A stretch of DNA of 64,000 nucleotides from Capilliphycus salinus (GTDB taxonomy: Bacteria > Cyanobacteriota > Cyanobacteriia > Cyanobacteriales > Microcoleaceae): assembly GCF_047276495.1 (NCBI RefSeq), contig NZ_CP178543.1, positions 1,488,001 to 1,552,000 of the forward strand. The letters are read 5' to 3'. The notes below the pieces were generated by a model that did no database searches, had not been told where the DNA came from, and worked only from the letters and a program-made list of their open reading frames with translations. This document shows, piece by piece, positions 43,122-51,784 of the stretch. How positions within the stretch are numbered: the first letter of the stretch is position 1; the number at the start of each line of letters is the position of its first letter. The translations under genes were made by a program, and so were the position numbers.

Positions 43122-43871
43122 TTACTGAACTTTCACCAAAAATTCGTATTCATATCCGCGAAAATTAGAATCAAGTTCTAAACTATATTCTCCAGTTTGG
43201 GGAAGTTCACCCGTCCATTCTGTGCGATCGTCAGTATAAGGATCGCCGGCTAAAAGTTGTCCGTCTGGGGTAACAATCCGGGGAAAAACCTGTTCGCGAC
43301 TTTCAACAGTTAACGTTTGACCGGCTTGTGCATTGAGCGTATAACGATGACTTCCCCCGCCAATAATTTCACCTTTAATAATCGCCGAATTTCCCCCCGG
43401 AAAAAAGTTGATCGCTTGATTGACATTTGCACAGCTACTTTTCGTGCGATTTTTCGCCACCCATCCTTCAACCGGACTGCTAATTTGTAACCAACCTTGG
43501 TCTTCCTTAACAACAGAAATAAAGGTATTATTATCGAGTTGACCGACAATATTACCCTCTTTCACTTCCGGGGATGAACGAACATTTAAAGGCGGTTCGG
43601 GATCGTCAACCACCGCCATATTAATGCGACAATTCTCTACAGGCGGTCGAATCACCATCGGGTTAGTTTCGCCAGAAGGCGGAGATGGGGGGGCGTTGGC
43701 GGGCGCTGCGGCGAGGGGAGAAGGGGTGTTTTCCGCTGGCGTGGTGGAGTTGGAAGTGTCGGAGGAGGGAGCTTGAGAAGAAGGAGTCGATACCGTAATA
43801 TAGGCTACAATCACGGCACTAGCGAGTCCGGCGGCACCTGCAATCACTAACTGGCTAGGTTTGAAGGACAT
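43122..43871 (-). CDS. Membrane-anchored bacterial SH3 protein with a PPC-like domain
   Basis: 249 aa. An N-terminal anchor (LVIAGAAGLASAVIVAYI) is followed by a Ser/Thr/Pro-rich linker, then an SH3-type domain (about 85-150: PLNVRSSPEVKEGNIVGQLD, GWLQISSPVEGWV). The C-terminal beta domain has GQTLTVESRE, TPDGQLL and EWTGELPQTGEYSLEL and repeats the pattern of the protein at 27451-28083. Probably periplasmic and cell-wall or ligand binding. Confidence 0.82.
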   Translation of the reverse strand: MSFKPSQLVIAGAAGLASAVIVAYITVSTPSSQAPSSDTSNSTTPAENTPSPLAAAPANAPPSPPSGETNPMVIRPPVENCRINMAVVDDPEPPLNVRSSPEVKEGNIVGQLDNNTFISVVKEDQGWLQISSPVEGWVAKNRTKSSCANVNQAINFFPGGNSAIIKGEIIGGGSHRYTLNAQAGQTLTVESREQVFPRIVTPDGQLLAGDPYTDDRTEWTGELPQTGEYSLELDSNFRGYEYEFLVKVQ

Positions 43872-44087
43872 CAGTATAAACCTCGTTTCTCGGGGAAAAT
43901 TGAGCGGACATTCAGTCGGAAAAGCTGTTATTGGGTGTAAGGAGTTTCAGGATAGTGTCTGAAAAGTCAGGATTTTATCCTAAAATTTGACATCGAGATT
44001 TTAAACGATCGTCTACCATGTATATTTTAAATTAAATCCAATTAAACTTAAGCTGGCTAGAATTTGACGCCAATATCTTTTACTTCT

Positions 44088-45482
44088 ATGTTACGATTCA
44101 ATTCCAATCGACTCCCCTATCAGAAACGTTATCAACTGCTTCAGCACGTTAAAAATGAAGTCAAGCAATATCGGTTACAATCACCTCACCGAGCGGTATT
44201 AACCCATTTAGTCCGTGAAACTCCCCCCTTACGAATGCGGCGAATTTGGGATATCGAAGCCAAGGTGGGAAATCGTCCGAGTTTTCGGCTATCCTCCGAC
44301 TGTGGGATTATCCCAATTTTCGATCGCATCGGGGGAAAGTTGTTGATTCTCGGGGGAACCGGTGCGGGAAAAACAACAACATTAATGGGGTTGGCGAAGG
44401 TATTGGTTAGACGGGCGTTAAATGATGAAGGGGAACCGATTCCGCTTTTATTAAATTTAGCAACTTGGACGGATAGCGAACAATCGATTGAAAGTTGGAT
44501 TGTTGAACAGCTTAAGATTAAATATGATGTTCCCACCGAGTTGGCTAAAGATTGGATCGAACACTTACAAGTTTTACCTTTATTGGATGGGTTGGATGAG
44601 GTTTTAAAACCCCAACAAAATGGATGTATTCTCAAGCTGAATGAATTTTTATCGAGCAATATTTGTCCTCTTCATATAGTGGTTTGTAGCAATGTAGAAG
44701 CTTACCACAATTGCGAGGCGGTTTTGCGGCTTAACGGTGCGATTTTGCTGCGTCCCCTCACCAAAAAACAAATTAGAACTTATTTGATGAATGCTCGCAG
44801 TCGAGAACTTTGGAATAATATTGAAAATGATGAGAGTTTATTAAAGTTGGCGAAAAAACCGTTGTTTCTCAGTCTGATGACGTTGGCTTATGAAGAAATT
44901 TTAATTTCTTCTTGGAAACGGTTGCAGACTTTAGAAGAACAGCGACAATATTTATTTAATGCTTATATTAGAACTCAAATCGCCCCCCACAGAGAACAGC
45001 CAACTTCTCGTAAAAATTGGGAAGAAAAAAACTTGGAAAAGGTTAGACATGGTTTGGAATGGTTGGCCAAACGTTTGGAGGAAGAAAATAAGTCTGAGTT
45101 TTCAATTCAAGAGATTTCTCCGAGTTGGTTGCAGGATTATGAACAGGAAAAAAAATATAGTATTGGGGTTAAATTTGTTTCGGGTTTGATTTGGTGGGGA
45201 ATTGTCGCTTTGATTGCGCTTGGTGTCATTTTTGAATCAATTTGGGTTGTTTTGTTCGGGTTAATTGTCGGTTTGATTTGGGCGTTTCTCTACAAACGGT
45301 TGGCGATCAATAATTGGATAGAACAGTCTATTTTGCGGGGATTTTTGTCTTATAAAGGTTATCTTCCCTGGCAAACTAAACAGTTTTTAAATACTGCAAC
45401 TAAACGGTTACTTTTACAAAAGGTTGGTCGCCGTTATCGGTTTATTCACCGTCTACTCCAACAACATTTTTCCCAAATGTAA
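44088..45482 (+). CDS. NACHT-type STAND NTPase with two C-terminal membrane spans
   Basis: 464 aa from the ATG at 44088; a TTG at 44064 is less likely. Walker A GGTGAGKTT (Lys95) and Walker B LPLLDGLDE with the NACHT pattern (LLNLATW, VVCSNVEAYH) and a helical extension ending LLKLAKKPLFLSLMT. Two hydrophobic spans near 370-405 precede a short basic C-terminus (RYRFIHRLLQQHF). No effector or repeat domain is seen. Such proteins act in signalling or antiphage defence in bacteria; here the role is open. It converges on an AAA ATPase gene (22 bp between ends). Confidence 0.85.
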   Translation: MLRFNSNRLPYQKRYQLLQHVKNEVKQYRLQSPHRAVLTHLVRETPPLRMRRIWDIEAKVGNRPSFRLSSDCGIIPIFDRIGGKLLILGGTGAGKTTTLMGLAKVLVRRALNDEGEPIPLLLNLATWTDSEQSIESWIVEQLKIKYDVPTELAKDWIEHLQVLPLLDGLDEVLKPQQNGCILKLNEFLSSNICPLHIVVCSNVEAYHNCEAVLRLNGAILLRPLTKKQIRTYLMNARSRELWNNIENDESLLKLAKKPLFLSLMTLAYEEILISSWKRLQTLEEQRQYLFNAYIRTQIAPHREQPTSRKNWEEKNLEKVRHGLEWLAKRLEEENKSEFSIQEISPSWLQDYEQEKKYSIGVKFVSGLIWWGIVALIALGVIFESIWVVLFGLIVGLIWAFLYKRLAINNWIEQSILRGFLSYKGYLPWQTKQFLNTATKRLLLQKVGRRYRFIHRLLQQHFSQM

Positions 45483-45504
45483 TCGGATATTATCGGATAC
45501 TCTA

Positions 45505-46479
45505 TTACTCATAATTTTGATAGAAAACCCGATCTTCTTTTGACTTGATCAAAGTTCCGAGTAAGGCAATTTGTTCGGGTAGATTTTCTAAAGAAATTTG
45601 AGCTTGTTTAACGGGTTTTTGCAGTAAAGCACCTATAAATTCAATCACTTCGCCGGTTCCGGGTGGTCTTCCTTCGGGACGTTCTTGGATAATTTCACGC
45701 ATCTCCAAACAACAGGCGATCGCATTTTCGATTAGCTGATTTTGACTGCGGTTTAATTTCGGAAAACGCAGTTGAATAATTTCTTCTAAGCGTTCTTCAT
45801 CGGGAAATTCAACATAAAAATAAAAACATTTTCGCAAGACATCATCCGCTAAAGGCGTTTTATTGTTGTGAGTAATAATGATTATTGGTTTATTTTTCGC
45901 TTCAATAATTTCTCCGGTTTCCTTGACTTTGTATACCATTTCATCGAACTCTAACGGTAAATCTCGGCTAAAATCTATCTGGGCTTTATCGATACCATCA
46001 ATTAACACAATCGGGCGATAATCTTCCTGTTGGAAAGCCTCAGCTAACGGTCCCCATTCCCGATAACTCCTGCTCTCTTTTAAGCGGTTTATCCGTTGTT
46101 CAAGTTCGAGAGGATCGATAGATTTTTCTAAAGAATTAAGGGATTCAAAGAGTTGATTTTCTCTAAAGAGTTTGATACAATTATAACGGTAAAATCCATC
46201 TTGCAGGCGAGTTTCTGAGGTGATTTTCCAGAAAAAATAAGGCCATTGGCGAGTCGTTCCTTTGAGATATTTTTGAGTGAATTCATAGGCGATCGCAACA
46301 GCTAACCCTGTTTTTCCACATCCCGCTTCCCCCTCTAACAACAGAGGTCGTTGTTGTGCGATCGCCAAGTTAACCGCTTCGATCAGATCCCCGCTCGGTA
46401 AATAAGGATAAATTCCCTGCTGTTCAATTTCTGCGGGTGTCGGTTGGTATTTCCCAGTATATTCTAGCGGTTCATTCAT
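45505..46479 (-). CDS. MoxR-like AAA+ ATPase
   Basis: 324 aa from the ATG at 46479; a GTG at 46491 is possible. Walker A LLLEGEAGCGKTGLAVA, Walker B IVLIDGIDKAQ, sensor 1 IIIITHNN and the Arg-containing RPEGRPPGTGEVIE sensor-2 region fit the MoxR/vWA-associated branch. MoxR-type ATPases usually act as chaperones with vWA partners; no vWA gene is adjacent. Its 3' end faces the NACHT gene. Confidence 0.85.
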   Translation of the reverse strand: MNEPLEYTGKYQPTPAEIEQQGIYPYLPSGDLIEAVNLAIAQQRPLLLEGEAGCGKTGLAVAIAYEFTQKYLKGTTRQWPYFFWKITSETRLQDGFYRYNCIKLFRENQLFESLNSLEKSIDPLELEQRINRLKESRSYREWGPLAEAFQQEDYRPIVLIDGIDKAQIDFSRDLPLEFDEMVYKVKETGEIIEAKNKPIIIITHNNKTPLADDVLRKCFYFYVEFPDEERLEEIIQLRFPKLNRSQNQLIENAIACCLEMREIIQERPEGRPPGTGEVIEFIGALLQKPVKQAQISLENLPEQIALLGTLIKSKEDRVFYQNYE

Positions 46480-46530
46480 GGGGGAGTTCACTAAAAATTG
46501 GGTTGAATCTGATTAATTTTACCCGGTCAA

Positions 46531-47310
46531 TTATTCCGGTTTTGTTCGCCGAACTTGATAATGTAAAAAAACCTCCTGTTCAATTTGTTTAACCTCCAAT
46601 AACTGCAATTGGGGAGCCAGATCGGATAAAAAACCCTTTCCTTCGACGGGAGTAGGCGCATCAACACCCCCAATAATTATCGGACAAACCGTTAACCAGA
46701 ATTCATCAATTAAATCCATTTGAATTAACGAACCAACCAATTCACCCCCGCCTAAAATTGCCAGTCGTTTGAGTCCGAGTTGCACCAATTGTTGAAAAGC
46801 ATCATTCCAGTCAATCGAATTAGAATTTTTGGGGAGAGTAGGAGCGATTAAAATCCGTTTAAAAGGCGCGTAATAATCCGATTGTATTTCCGAGTTTTCC
46901 GCCAATTGCGTTAGCTGTAAATTTTCTCGTTTAGCCTGTTCAAATCCCTGAGAAGTGGTCAACAACCACCGGGGAATAGACTGCTGAAAAAAACGCCAAT
47001 TTGGGTTAATTTTACCCGAATTGGAACAAACAATTTGAATCGGTTGCACCGATTTCCCTTGCTGTTGACGTTGCTGCAATAATTTCTCAGAAGAAACACT
47101 CAAAGTTGTACCGTAGCTATCGAGGGTTCCTCGTCCGAATAAAACCGCATCAGCACCAGCAATTTGAGCCTCCAGATGGCTGCTATCTGTCGCCGAACCG
47201 AACCGAGCGGGTGAACGGTTTTGATCGGTAATTTTACCATCTGCACTCATCGCTAAAATTACGGTTGTATGAGGTCGATTAAACGATTGTTCGGAATGTA
47301 GATTATTCAT
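46531..47310 (-). CDS. RibD C-terminal (DHFR-fold) reductase
   Basis: 259 aa. It matches the RibD_C family: TTVILAMSADGKIT, AVLFGRGTLDSY, LAILGGGELVGSL and IDEFWLTVCPIIIGG (terminal strand). Related enzymes reduce the pyrimidine intermediate of riboflavin synthesis. There is no deaminase domain, so this could be the separate reductase or a paralogue of unknown substrate. Confidence 0.88.
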   Translation of the reverse strand: MNNLHSEQSFNRPHTTVILAMSADGKITDQNRSPARFGSATDSSHLEAQIAGADAVLFGRGTLDSYGTTLSVSSEKLLQQRQQQGKSVQPIQIVCSNSGKINPNWRFFQQSIPRWLLTTSQGFEQAKRENLQLTQLAENSEIQSDYYAPFKRILIAPTLPKNSNSIDWNDAFQQLVQLGLKRLAILGGGELVGSLIQMDLIDEFWLTVCPIIIGGVDAPTPVEGKGFLSDLAPQLQLLEVKQIEQEVFLHYQVRRTKPE

Positions 47311-47435
47311 TAATTTTTAAAAGTTTCCGGAAAGTTAACTCGTCGGGTGCGATCTTGAATCTGGCGGTTCTCAATTCATTTGAAAACCCGTTTATAATAG
47401 TAAACGATTGAAGGAAATTTGCAAAATTAGCTTGT

Positions 47436-48311
47436 ATGGCAGACACAACCCGGATTATTTTAGGACGACTAGAACTTATTTTAGCAGTAGCCTCTGCACT
47501 TGCTTACACCGTTGCTTGTCTTATTCTTCGTTTTGCTCAAAGTCGGTTTATTTTTTTCCCTTCCAGAGAAATTAAAACCACACCCGAAGAATTGAATTTA
47601 CCTTATCAAGAAGTTTGGCTACCTGTAGCAACAAAAACAGGTAAGCTAGAACAGGTTCACGGTTGGTGGATTCCTTCAGATTCTAATTCCTTGAAAGAAG
47701 AACGAGTCATTCTTGATTTTCACGGGAATCGCAGCAATATTAGCGCCAATTTAGATTATGCTCAACAATTTCATCGGATGGGTTTATCGGTCTTTTTAAT
47801 TGATTATCGAGGATACGGACGCAGTACCAAACGTGTCCCCTCAGAGACAACCGTTTATCAGGATGTAGAAATCGCCTGGAATTATTTAATCTATGAACGG
47901 CGAATTAACCCCCGAAATATTTTTGTTTTTGGTCATTCTCTCGGCGGTGCCATTGCCATTGATTTAGCTTCTAAACATCCAGAAATTGCCGGATTAATTA
48001 TTGAAAGTTCTTTTACTTCGATTCGGAAAATGGTTGATTTTAAAAAAATATATTGGATGTTTCCCGTCGATTTATTGTTAACTCAAACCTTTAATTCTAT
48101 TGCCAAAGTTTCCAAGCTGAAAATGCCGATTTTATTTACTCACGGCACCAACGATCGCGTTGTTCCGGTAGAAATGAGCAAAGAATTATTCGCAGCCGCC
48201 ACCGAACCCAAACAGCTTTTAATTGTACCCGGTGCCGGCCATAATGATGTTCGTCAAGTTGGCGGAGTGATGTATCAGGAAGCTTTGCGCGAGTTTATCG
48301 AACAGTATTGA
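47436..48311 (+). CDS. Membrane-anchored alpha/beta hydrolase
   Basis: 291 aa. A hydrophobic N-terminus (LILAVASALAYTVACLIL) anchors the protein. The hydrolase core has LDFHGNRSNIS, the nucleophile Ser in GHSLGGAIAIDLA, an acid in THGTNDRVVP and the His in GAGHND. Resembles ABHD13-like esterases; substrate unknown. Part of a dense small-gene region, followed by the single-span protein at 48434. Confidence 0.85.
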   Translation: MADTTRIILGRLELILAVASALAYTVACLILRFAQSRFIFFPSREIKTTPEELNLPYQEVWLPVATKTGKLEQVHGWWIPSDSNSLKEERVILDFHGNRSNISANLDYAQQFHRMGLSVFLIDYRGYGRSTKRVPSETTVYQDVEIAWNYLIYERRINPRNIFVFGHSLGGAIAIDLASKHPEIAGLIIESSFTSIRKMVDFKKIYWMFPVDLLLTQTFNSIAKVSKLKMPILFTHGTNDRVVPVEMSKELFAAATEPKQLLIVPGAGHNDVRQVGGVMYQEALREFIEQY

Positions 48312-48433
48312 TTAACTTGGCTTATCTGTTACCCCAGAAATTTCTATTAAAAAAACCGGGTTAAATGGCCATATTTTTTGTAATTTTCCCGAAAATCAAT
48401 TACAATAAAAAGTCTAAGCTTTCAGGTGCAAAT

Positions 48434-48607
48434 ATGGATACAGGTTTAATGTCCGGTTTATTACTGGTATTGGTTAACGGTGCAATCTGCCTAAGCTTAC
48501 CGGCGATTTTAGCGGCGAGTCAGAGAAAACCTCAGCAAGTCAAAGATCTTAACGCTCTATCCACATCATTAAAATCATCGGAATTGATCTCTCAAGAAGC
48601 AAATTAG
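48434..48607 (+). CDS. 57-aa single-span membrane protein
   Basis: The ATG at 48434 is preceded by AGGTG 8 nt upstream; an earlier in-frame ATG at 48365 adds an AT-rich stretch and is disfavoured. The product begins MDTGLMSGLLLVLVNGAICL, then a basic/polar tail. It resembles small photosynthetic or respiratory accessory proteins in size, but I cannot place it. Followed by a strong terminator. Confidence 0.6.
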   Translation: MDTGLMSGLLLVLVNGAICLSLPAILAASQRKPQQVKDLNALSTSLKSSELISQEAN

Positions 48608-48680
48608 TAGGCTTTCTTGACTGCAAGCACCACCGCAATACAACCAACTGTTAACTGATGAATCAAGCCACAATTGAGGA

Positions 48681-48728
48681 GAGGGATAACCTAAGAATAG
48701 TTGAGATTTTAGGTTATCCCTCTTGTTT
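48681..48728 (+). terminator. Terminator after the 57-aa gene
   Basis: A perfect 14-bp stem GAGGGATAACCTAA / TTAGGTTATCCCTC closes a loop of 14 nt and ends in TTGTTTT. Lies about 75 bp after the stop codon. Confidence 0.8.
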
Positions 48729-48754
48729 TCAATCAAAAACGCTTGAGAATCCGA

Positions 48755-49807
48755 TTATTTCCAACCCGAGCGATCCATCAATCGAATTGCTTCAGCATTT
48801 TTCTGACCATAAGCAGCAACATTCATCGAGTCACTTTTGAACGTTCCATACTGACTTAAAACACCCGAAACAGGGACTTGTGAAACCACCGGATATTCAT
48901 GGTTTTTAAGCGCAAATATTTTTTGAGCCTCAGGACTGACCAAATACTCTAAAAACTTCACCGCTCCGGCTTTATTGGGTGCTGATTTGATCACTCCCGC
49001 ACCACTAATATTAATATGAGTTCCCCGCTCTCGTTGATTCGGGAAAAACATCCCGACTTTTTCAGCAACAGCCTTATCTTCCGGCTTACCCGAACTGGCT
49101 AACCGAGCCAAATAATAACTATTGGCAATTCCGACATCGCCCACACCCGCAGCAACCGCTTGAATTTGAGCGGTATCATTTCCTTCCGGGGGACGAGCAA
49201 AGTTCGCCACTAAACCCTTAGCCCAATTTTCCGTCTGGGCGGCACCGTGAACCTCGAGCAACGATGCGACGAGAGATTGATTGTAAATATTATTAGAAGA
49301 ACGAATTAGCACTTTCCCTTTCCATTTGGGATCGGCTAAATTTTCATAGGTCGAGAGTTGAGCCGGATTCACTCTAGCTTTATTGTACATAATCACTCTC
49401 GCCCGTCTAGACAGACCAAACCAGTGATTTCCCGGATCGCGCAAGTTGGACGGAATGGCATTATTTAACACCGAAGAAGAAACCGGCTGAAAAATCCCTT
49501 CCTGTTGCGCTCTCCAGAGATTTCCCGCATCAACGGTAATCAGCACATCCGCCGGACTATTGGCGCCTTCGCTCTTGATCCGTTCAATTAACTGGGTGGC
49601 GTCTCCTTCGACCAGATTCACCTTAATGCCAGTTTTTTGCGTGAAGCCGTTATACAGTTCATCATCAGTGTCATAATGACGGGATGAATACAGGTTAATC
49701 GTTCCCGACTGGGCCAAACTGCGGTTGCTTCTGGTCAGTTCTCCCAACGTGACAGCAGCGATCGCAGTTCCACCTGCTAAAAATACTCGACGTGTAATTT
49801 TACTCAT
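48755..49807 (-). CDS. futA: Iron(III) ABC transporter substrate-binding protein (FutA/IdiA)
   Basis: 350 aa. A twin-arginine signal (KITRRVFLAGGTAIAAVTLG) fits Tat export. Mature features: INLYSSRHYDTDDELYNGFT (Tyr/His ligands), ADVLITVDAGNLWRA, WFGLSRRARVIMYN and GTHINISGAGVIKSAPNK. Members bind ferric iron in the periplasm or protect photosystem II under iron limitation. No permease or ATPase gene is adjacent. A palindromic repeat sits about 160 bp upstream. Confidence 0.93.
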   Translation of the reverse strand: MSKITRRVFLAGGTAIAAVTLGELTRSNRSLAQSGTINLYSSRHYDTDDELYNGFTQKTGIKVNLVEGDATQLIERIKSEGANSPADVLITVDAGNLWRAQQEGIFQPVSSSVLNNAIPSNLRDPGNHWFGLSRRARVIMYNKARVNPAQLSTYENLADPKWKGKVLIRSSNNIYNQSLVASLLEVHGAAQTENWAKGLVANFARPPEGNDTAQIQAVAAGVGDVGIANSYYLARLASSGKPEDKAVAEKVGMFFPNQRERGTHINISGAGVIKSAPNKAGAVKFLEYLVSPEAQKIFALKNHEYPVVSQVPVSGVLSQYGTFKSDSMNVAAYGQKNAEAIRLMDRSGWK

Positions 49808-49970
49808 TGCGGCTTTATCCTTGACAAAACGAATTTGCAGAGATTTAACACTCTAGACCCTGCACATAGACTTAAGGTGTTAATGCAACTAATTCTTAAG
49901 TTGAAGATTCGACCTATGATTCTATCACAAGAATTCGTTTTGATTAAGAACTTTTTTCATCAGTTTTAGA

Positions 49971-49999
49971 GAAACCCGGCTTCTGGGTGAAACCGGGTT
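49971..49999. terminator. Palindromic repeat acting as a candidate terminator
   Basis: GAAACCCGG and CCGGGTT form a stem around CTTCTGGGTGAAA between the pentapeptide gene and the futA start. A copy of the AAACCCGGTTT family. Confidence 0.6.
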
Positions 50000-50029
50000 G
50001 GGGAGGAGTATTTGAGGCGATCGAGGGAT

Positions 50030-50533
50030 TTAATCGCAGTAAAGAGTATCGCGAGTCTGACGCCCCGTCACCGGGTTAGTTCCTTCGGCTACAGCACAGA
50101 GTTTATCTTGCATATCTCGACGCAATAAAACATCGGTGAAATCAGCGCCGGAAATAATTGCATCCGAAAAATCAGTATTATAAGCAAAAGCGCCTTCTAA
50201 GATGGCATTGGTTAGGTTTGCTCTGTTAAAACGGGCTGTATCTAAAGTGGCATATCTGAGATCGGCCCCTTCAAAATTCGTCCGTTGCAGCTTCGCCCCA
50301 AACAAACTCACCCCCCGCAAGTCACTATGACTAAAATTGCTATCGCGCAGGTTTGCAAAATCAAACTCGGAGTCCGTAAGAACCTGTCCCGAGAAATCAG
50401 CCTCGATCAGGGTTCGCTTCTCGTAATTTTCCGCCCAAGCACTTTCGGGACTAATTGCGGTTAAAATTAACCAAAGTCCAACCAGAAAAGCTAGACTAAT
50501 TGCCTGCAATCGCGAGAAAATATTATTATTCAT
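50030..50533 (-). CDS. Pentapeptide-repeat protein with signal peptide
   Basis: 167 aa. The N-terminal MNNNIFSRLQAISLAFLVGL region is a signal peptide; the mature part is a pentapeptide-repeat helix (ADFSGQVLTDSEFDFANLRD, SDLRGVSLFGAKLQRTNFEG). Likely exported to the thylakoid lumen or periplasm. The last 25 residues leave the repeat (AVAEGTNPVTGRQTRDTLYC). Function unknown. Confidence 0.85.
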   Translation of the reverse strand: MNNNIFSRLQAISLAFLVGLWLILTAISPESAWAENYEKRTLIEADFSGQVLTDSEFDFANLRDSNFSHSDLRGVSLFGAKLQRTNFEGADLRYATLDTARFNRANLTNAILEGAFAYNTDFSDAIISGADFTDVLLRRDMQDKLCAVAEGTNPVTGRQTRDTLYCD

Positions 50534-50619
50534 GTTCCAACTCTTTGGAGATCTGAACTTTGATCAGTATTTATCTTAATCGAGCCTGTGAACAAGTTTA
50601 ATCTTCATTTTAATCACCC

Positions 50620-51135
50620 GTGAGCGTTCCCTTTTCAAGCCGTGATTCTTCCGTTAACCCGTCTCAAAATATTGGGACTTGGGGAGAACAACTCGTCCAA
50701 ACTTGGTTAAACCAACAAGGTTGGGAAATCATCGCCCATCAGTATCGCTGTCGGTGGGGAGAAATCGATCTGATCGCGCGAGAAGCCGGGGGACAAGTCA
50801 AATCAAAATCCGACTCAACGGTGGTTTTTGTCGAGGTCAAAACCCGCAGTAAACGCAATTGGGATGAGGATGGACTATTAGCGATTACCCCGAGCAAACA
50901 AGCCAAACTGATTAAATCAGCCCAAACCTTTTTAAGCGATCGCCCCGAATTGGCTGACTTCCCGTGTCGGTTTGATGTCGCCCTCGTTCGATGCGATCGC
51001 CTCAAAGAGTATAATTTTAGTTCACTGCCCTCGTTTCCCCTTTTCACTCTCGGTCAACCTGTAGAATTTCAAGGCTACCGACTCACCCTCCAAAACTATA
51101 TTCAATCAGCATTTGAGGATGATAGTTCTTTCTAA
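50620..51135 (+). CDS. YraN/UPF0102 family protein
   Basis: 171 aa with a GTG start. Endonuclease-like fold: GTWGEQLVQTWLNQQGW, CRWGEIDLIAREAGG (GEIDLI), VVFVEVKTRSKRNW and SKQAKLIKSAQTFL are the conserved motifs, as in Holliday-junction-resolvase-like proteins. Function in cells unsettled. Overlap region downstream is antisense to the 51161 gene's end. Confidence 0.88.
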   Translation: MSVPFSSRDSSVNPSQNIGTWGEQLVQTWLNQQGWEIIAHQYRCRWGEIDLIAREAGGQVKSKSDSTVVFVEVKTRSKRNWDEDGLLAITPSKQAKLIKSAQTFLSDRPELADFPCRFDVALVRCDRLKEYNFSSLPSFPLFTLGQPVEFQGYRLTLQNYIQSAFEDDSSF

Positions 51136-51160
51136 GCTTCGGGGAAAGGAGGCAATCGCT

Positions 51161-51550
51161 CTAAGCCAGAGCTTCGGGACAATAACCCAAACCTTGCACA
51201 AACTGAGTTCGGAAGGCTTCAATATCTTCTCGACTGGGTTGACCGTGAGACACCACAGCAACTTGATAGCGACGCATCACACTCAAGGGAGACTGTCCGG
51301 TTTCCAAACCCCAGAGCGCCATCTTGATGCGAATATTGGGTTCATAAGGAATGCCCAATTCACTCATAAACGCTCTGAAATCTCCGTGCTGTTTAGCCGT
51401 GAGAGACTGACTCATCTTAATTTTGACAATCCATCCGTCAATTTGGTGGATCACAGTCACGAGTCTAACCGGGAGTTGAGTATGAGTCCGCAAATGATCA
51501 ACAACTCTCAGAGTTAGGCTGGTATTGGCAATGTAGTAAAGGTATTCCAT
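51161..51550 (-). CDS. Hypothetical protein, 129 aa
   Basis: Start chosen at the ATG at 51550 (MEYLYYIANTSLTLRVVDHL); the frame extends to 51580. A soluble alpha/beta protein with QLPVRLVTVIHQIDGWIVKI and SREDIEAFRTQFVQGLGYCP. No recognised catalytic motif. Converges on the YraN gene. Possibly cyanobacterium-specific. Confidence 0.6.
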   Translation of the reverse strand: MEYLYYIANTSLTLRVVDHLRTHTQLPVRLVTVIHQIDGWIVKIKMSQSLTAKQHGDFRAFMSELGIPYEPNIRIKMALWGLETGQSPLSVMRRYQVAVVSHGQPSREDIEAFRTQFVQGLGYCPEALA

Positions 51551-51784
51551 CAATCTTCTCCCGCATAGTCCTCCCGCCATTGAGTCACTCGCCTATTTCA
51601 AGGCTTGCGATCTTGAGCAAACAGGGCGGGTTCTGTGCTTCTGTCGGTATTACCGCTTTATACTTATATCGTCGCGAGATTAACTTACTCTTGCCAGGGG
51701 AAAAGCACCCGATTTGAGATGGGGGATTCTACCCAAAGTTATTTCCGATGAGGTAACAAATTTTTCTCAAGACATCCCAAAACT

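Noticed and set aside
44186..44659. 157-codon frame antisense to the NACHT gene
   Set aside because: Shadow of the NACHT coding sequence, with Ser/Pro-rich unnatural composition.
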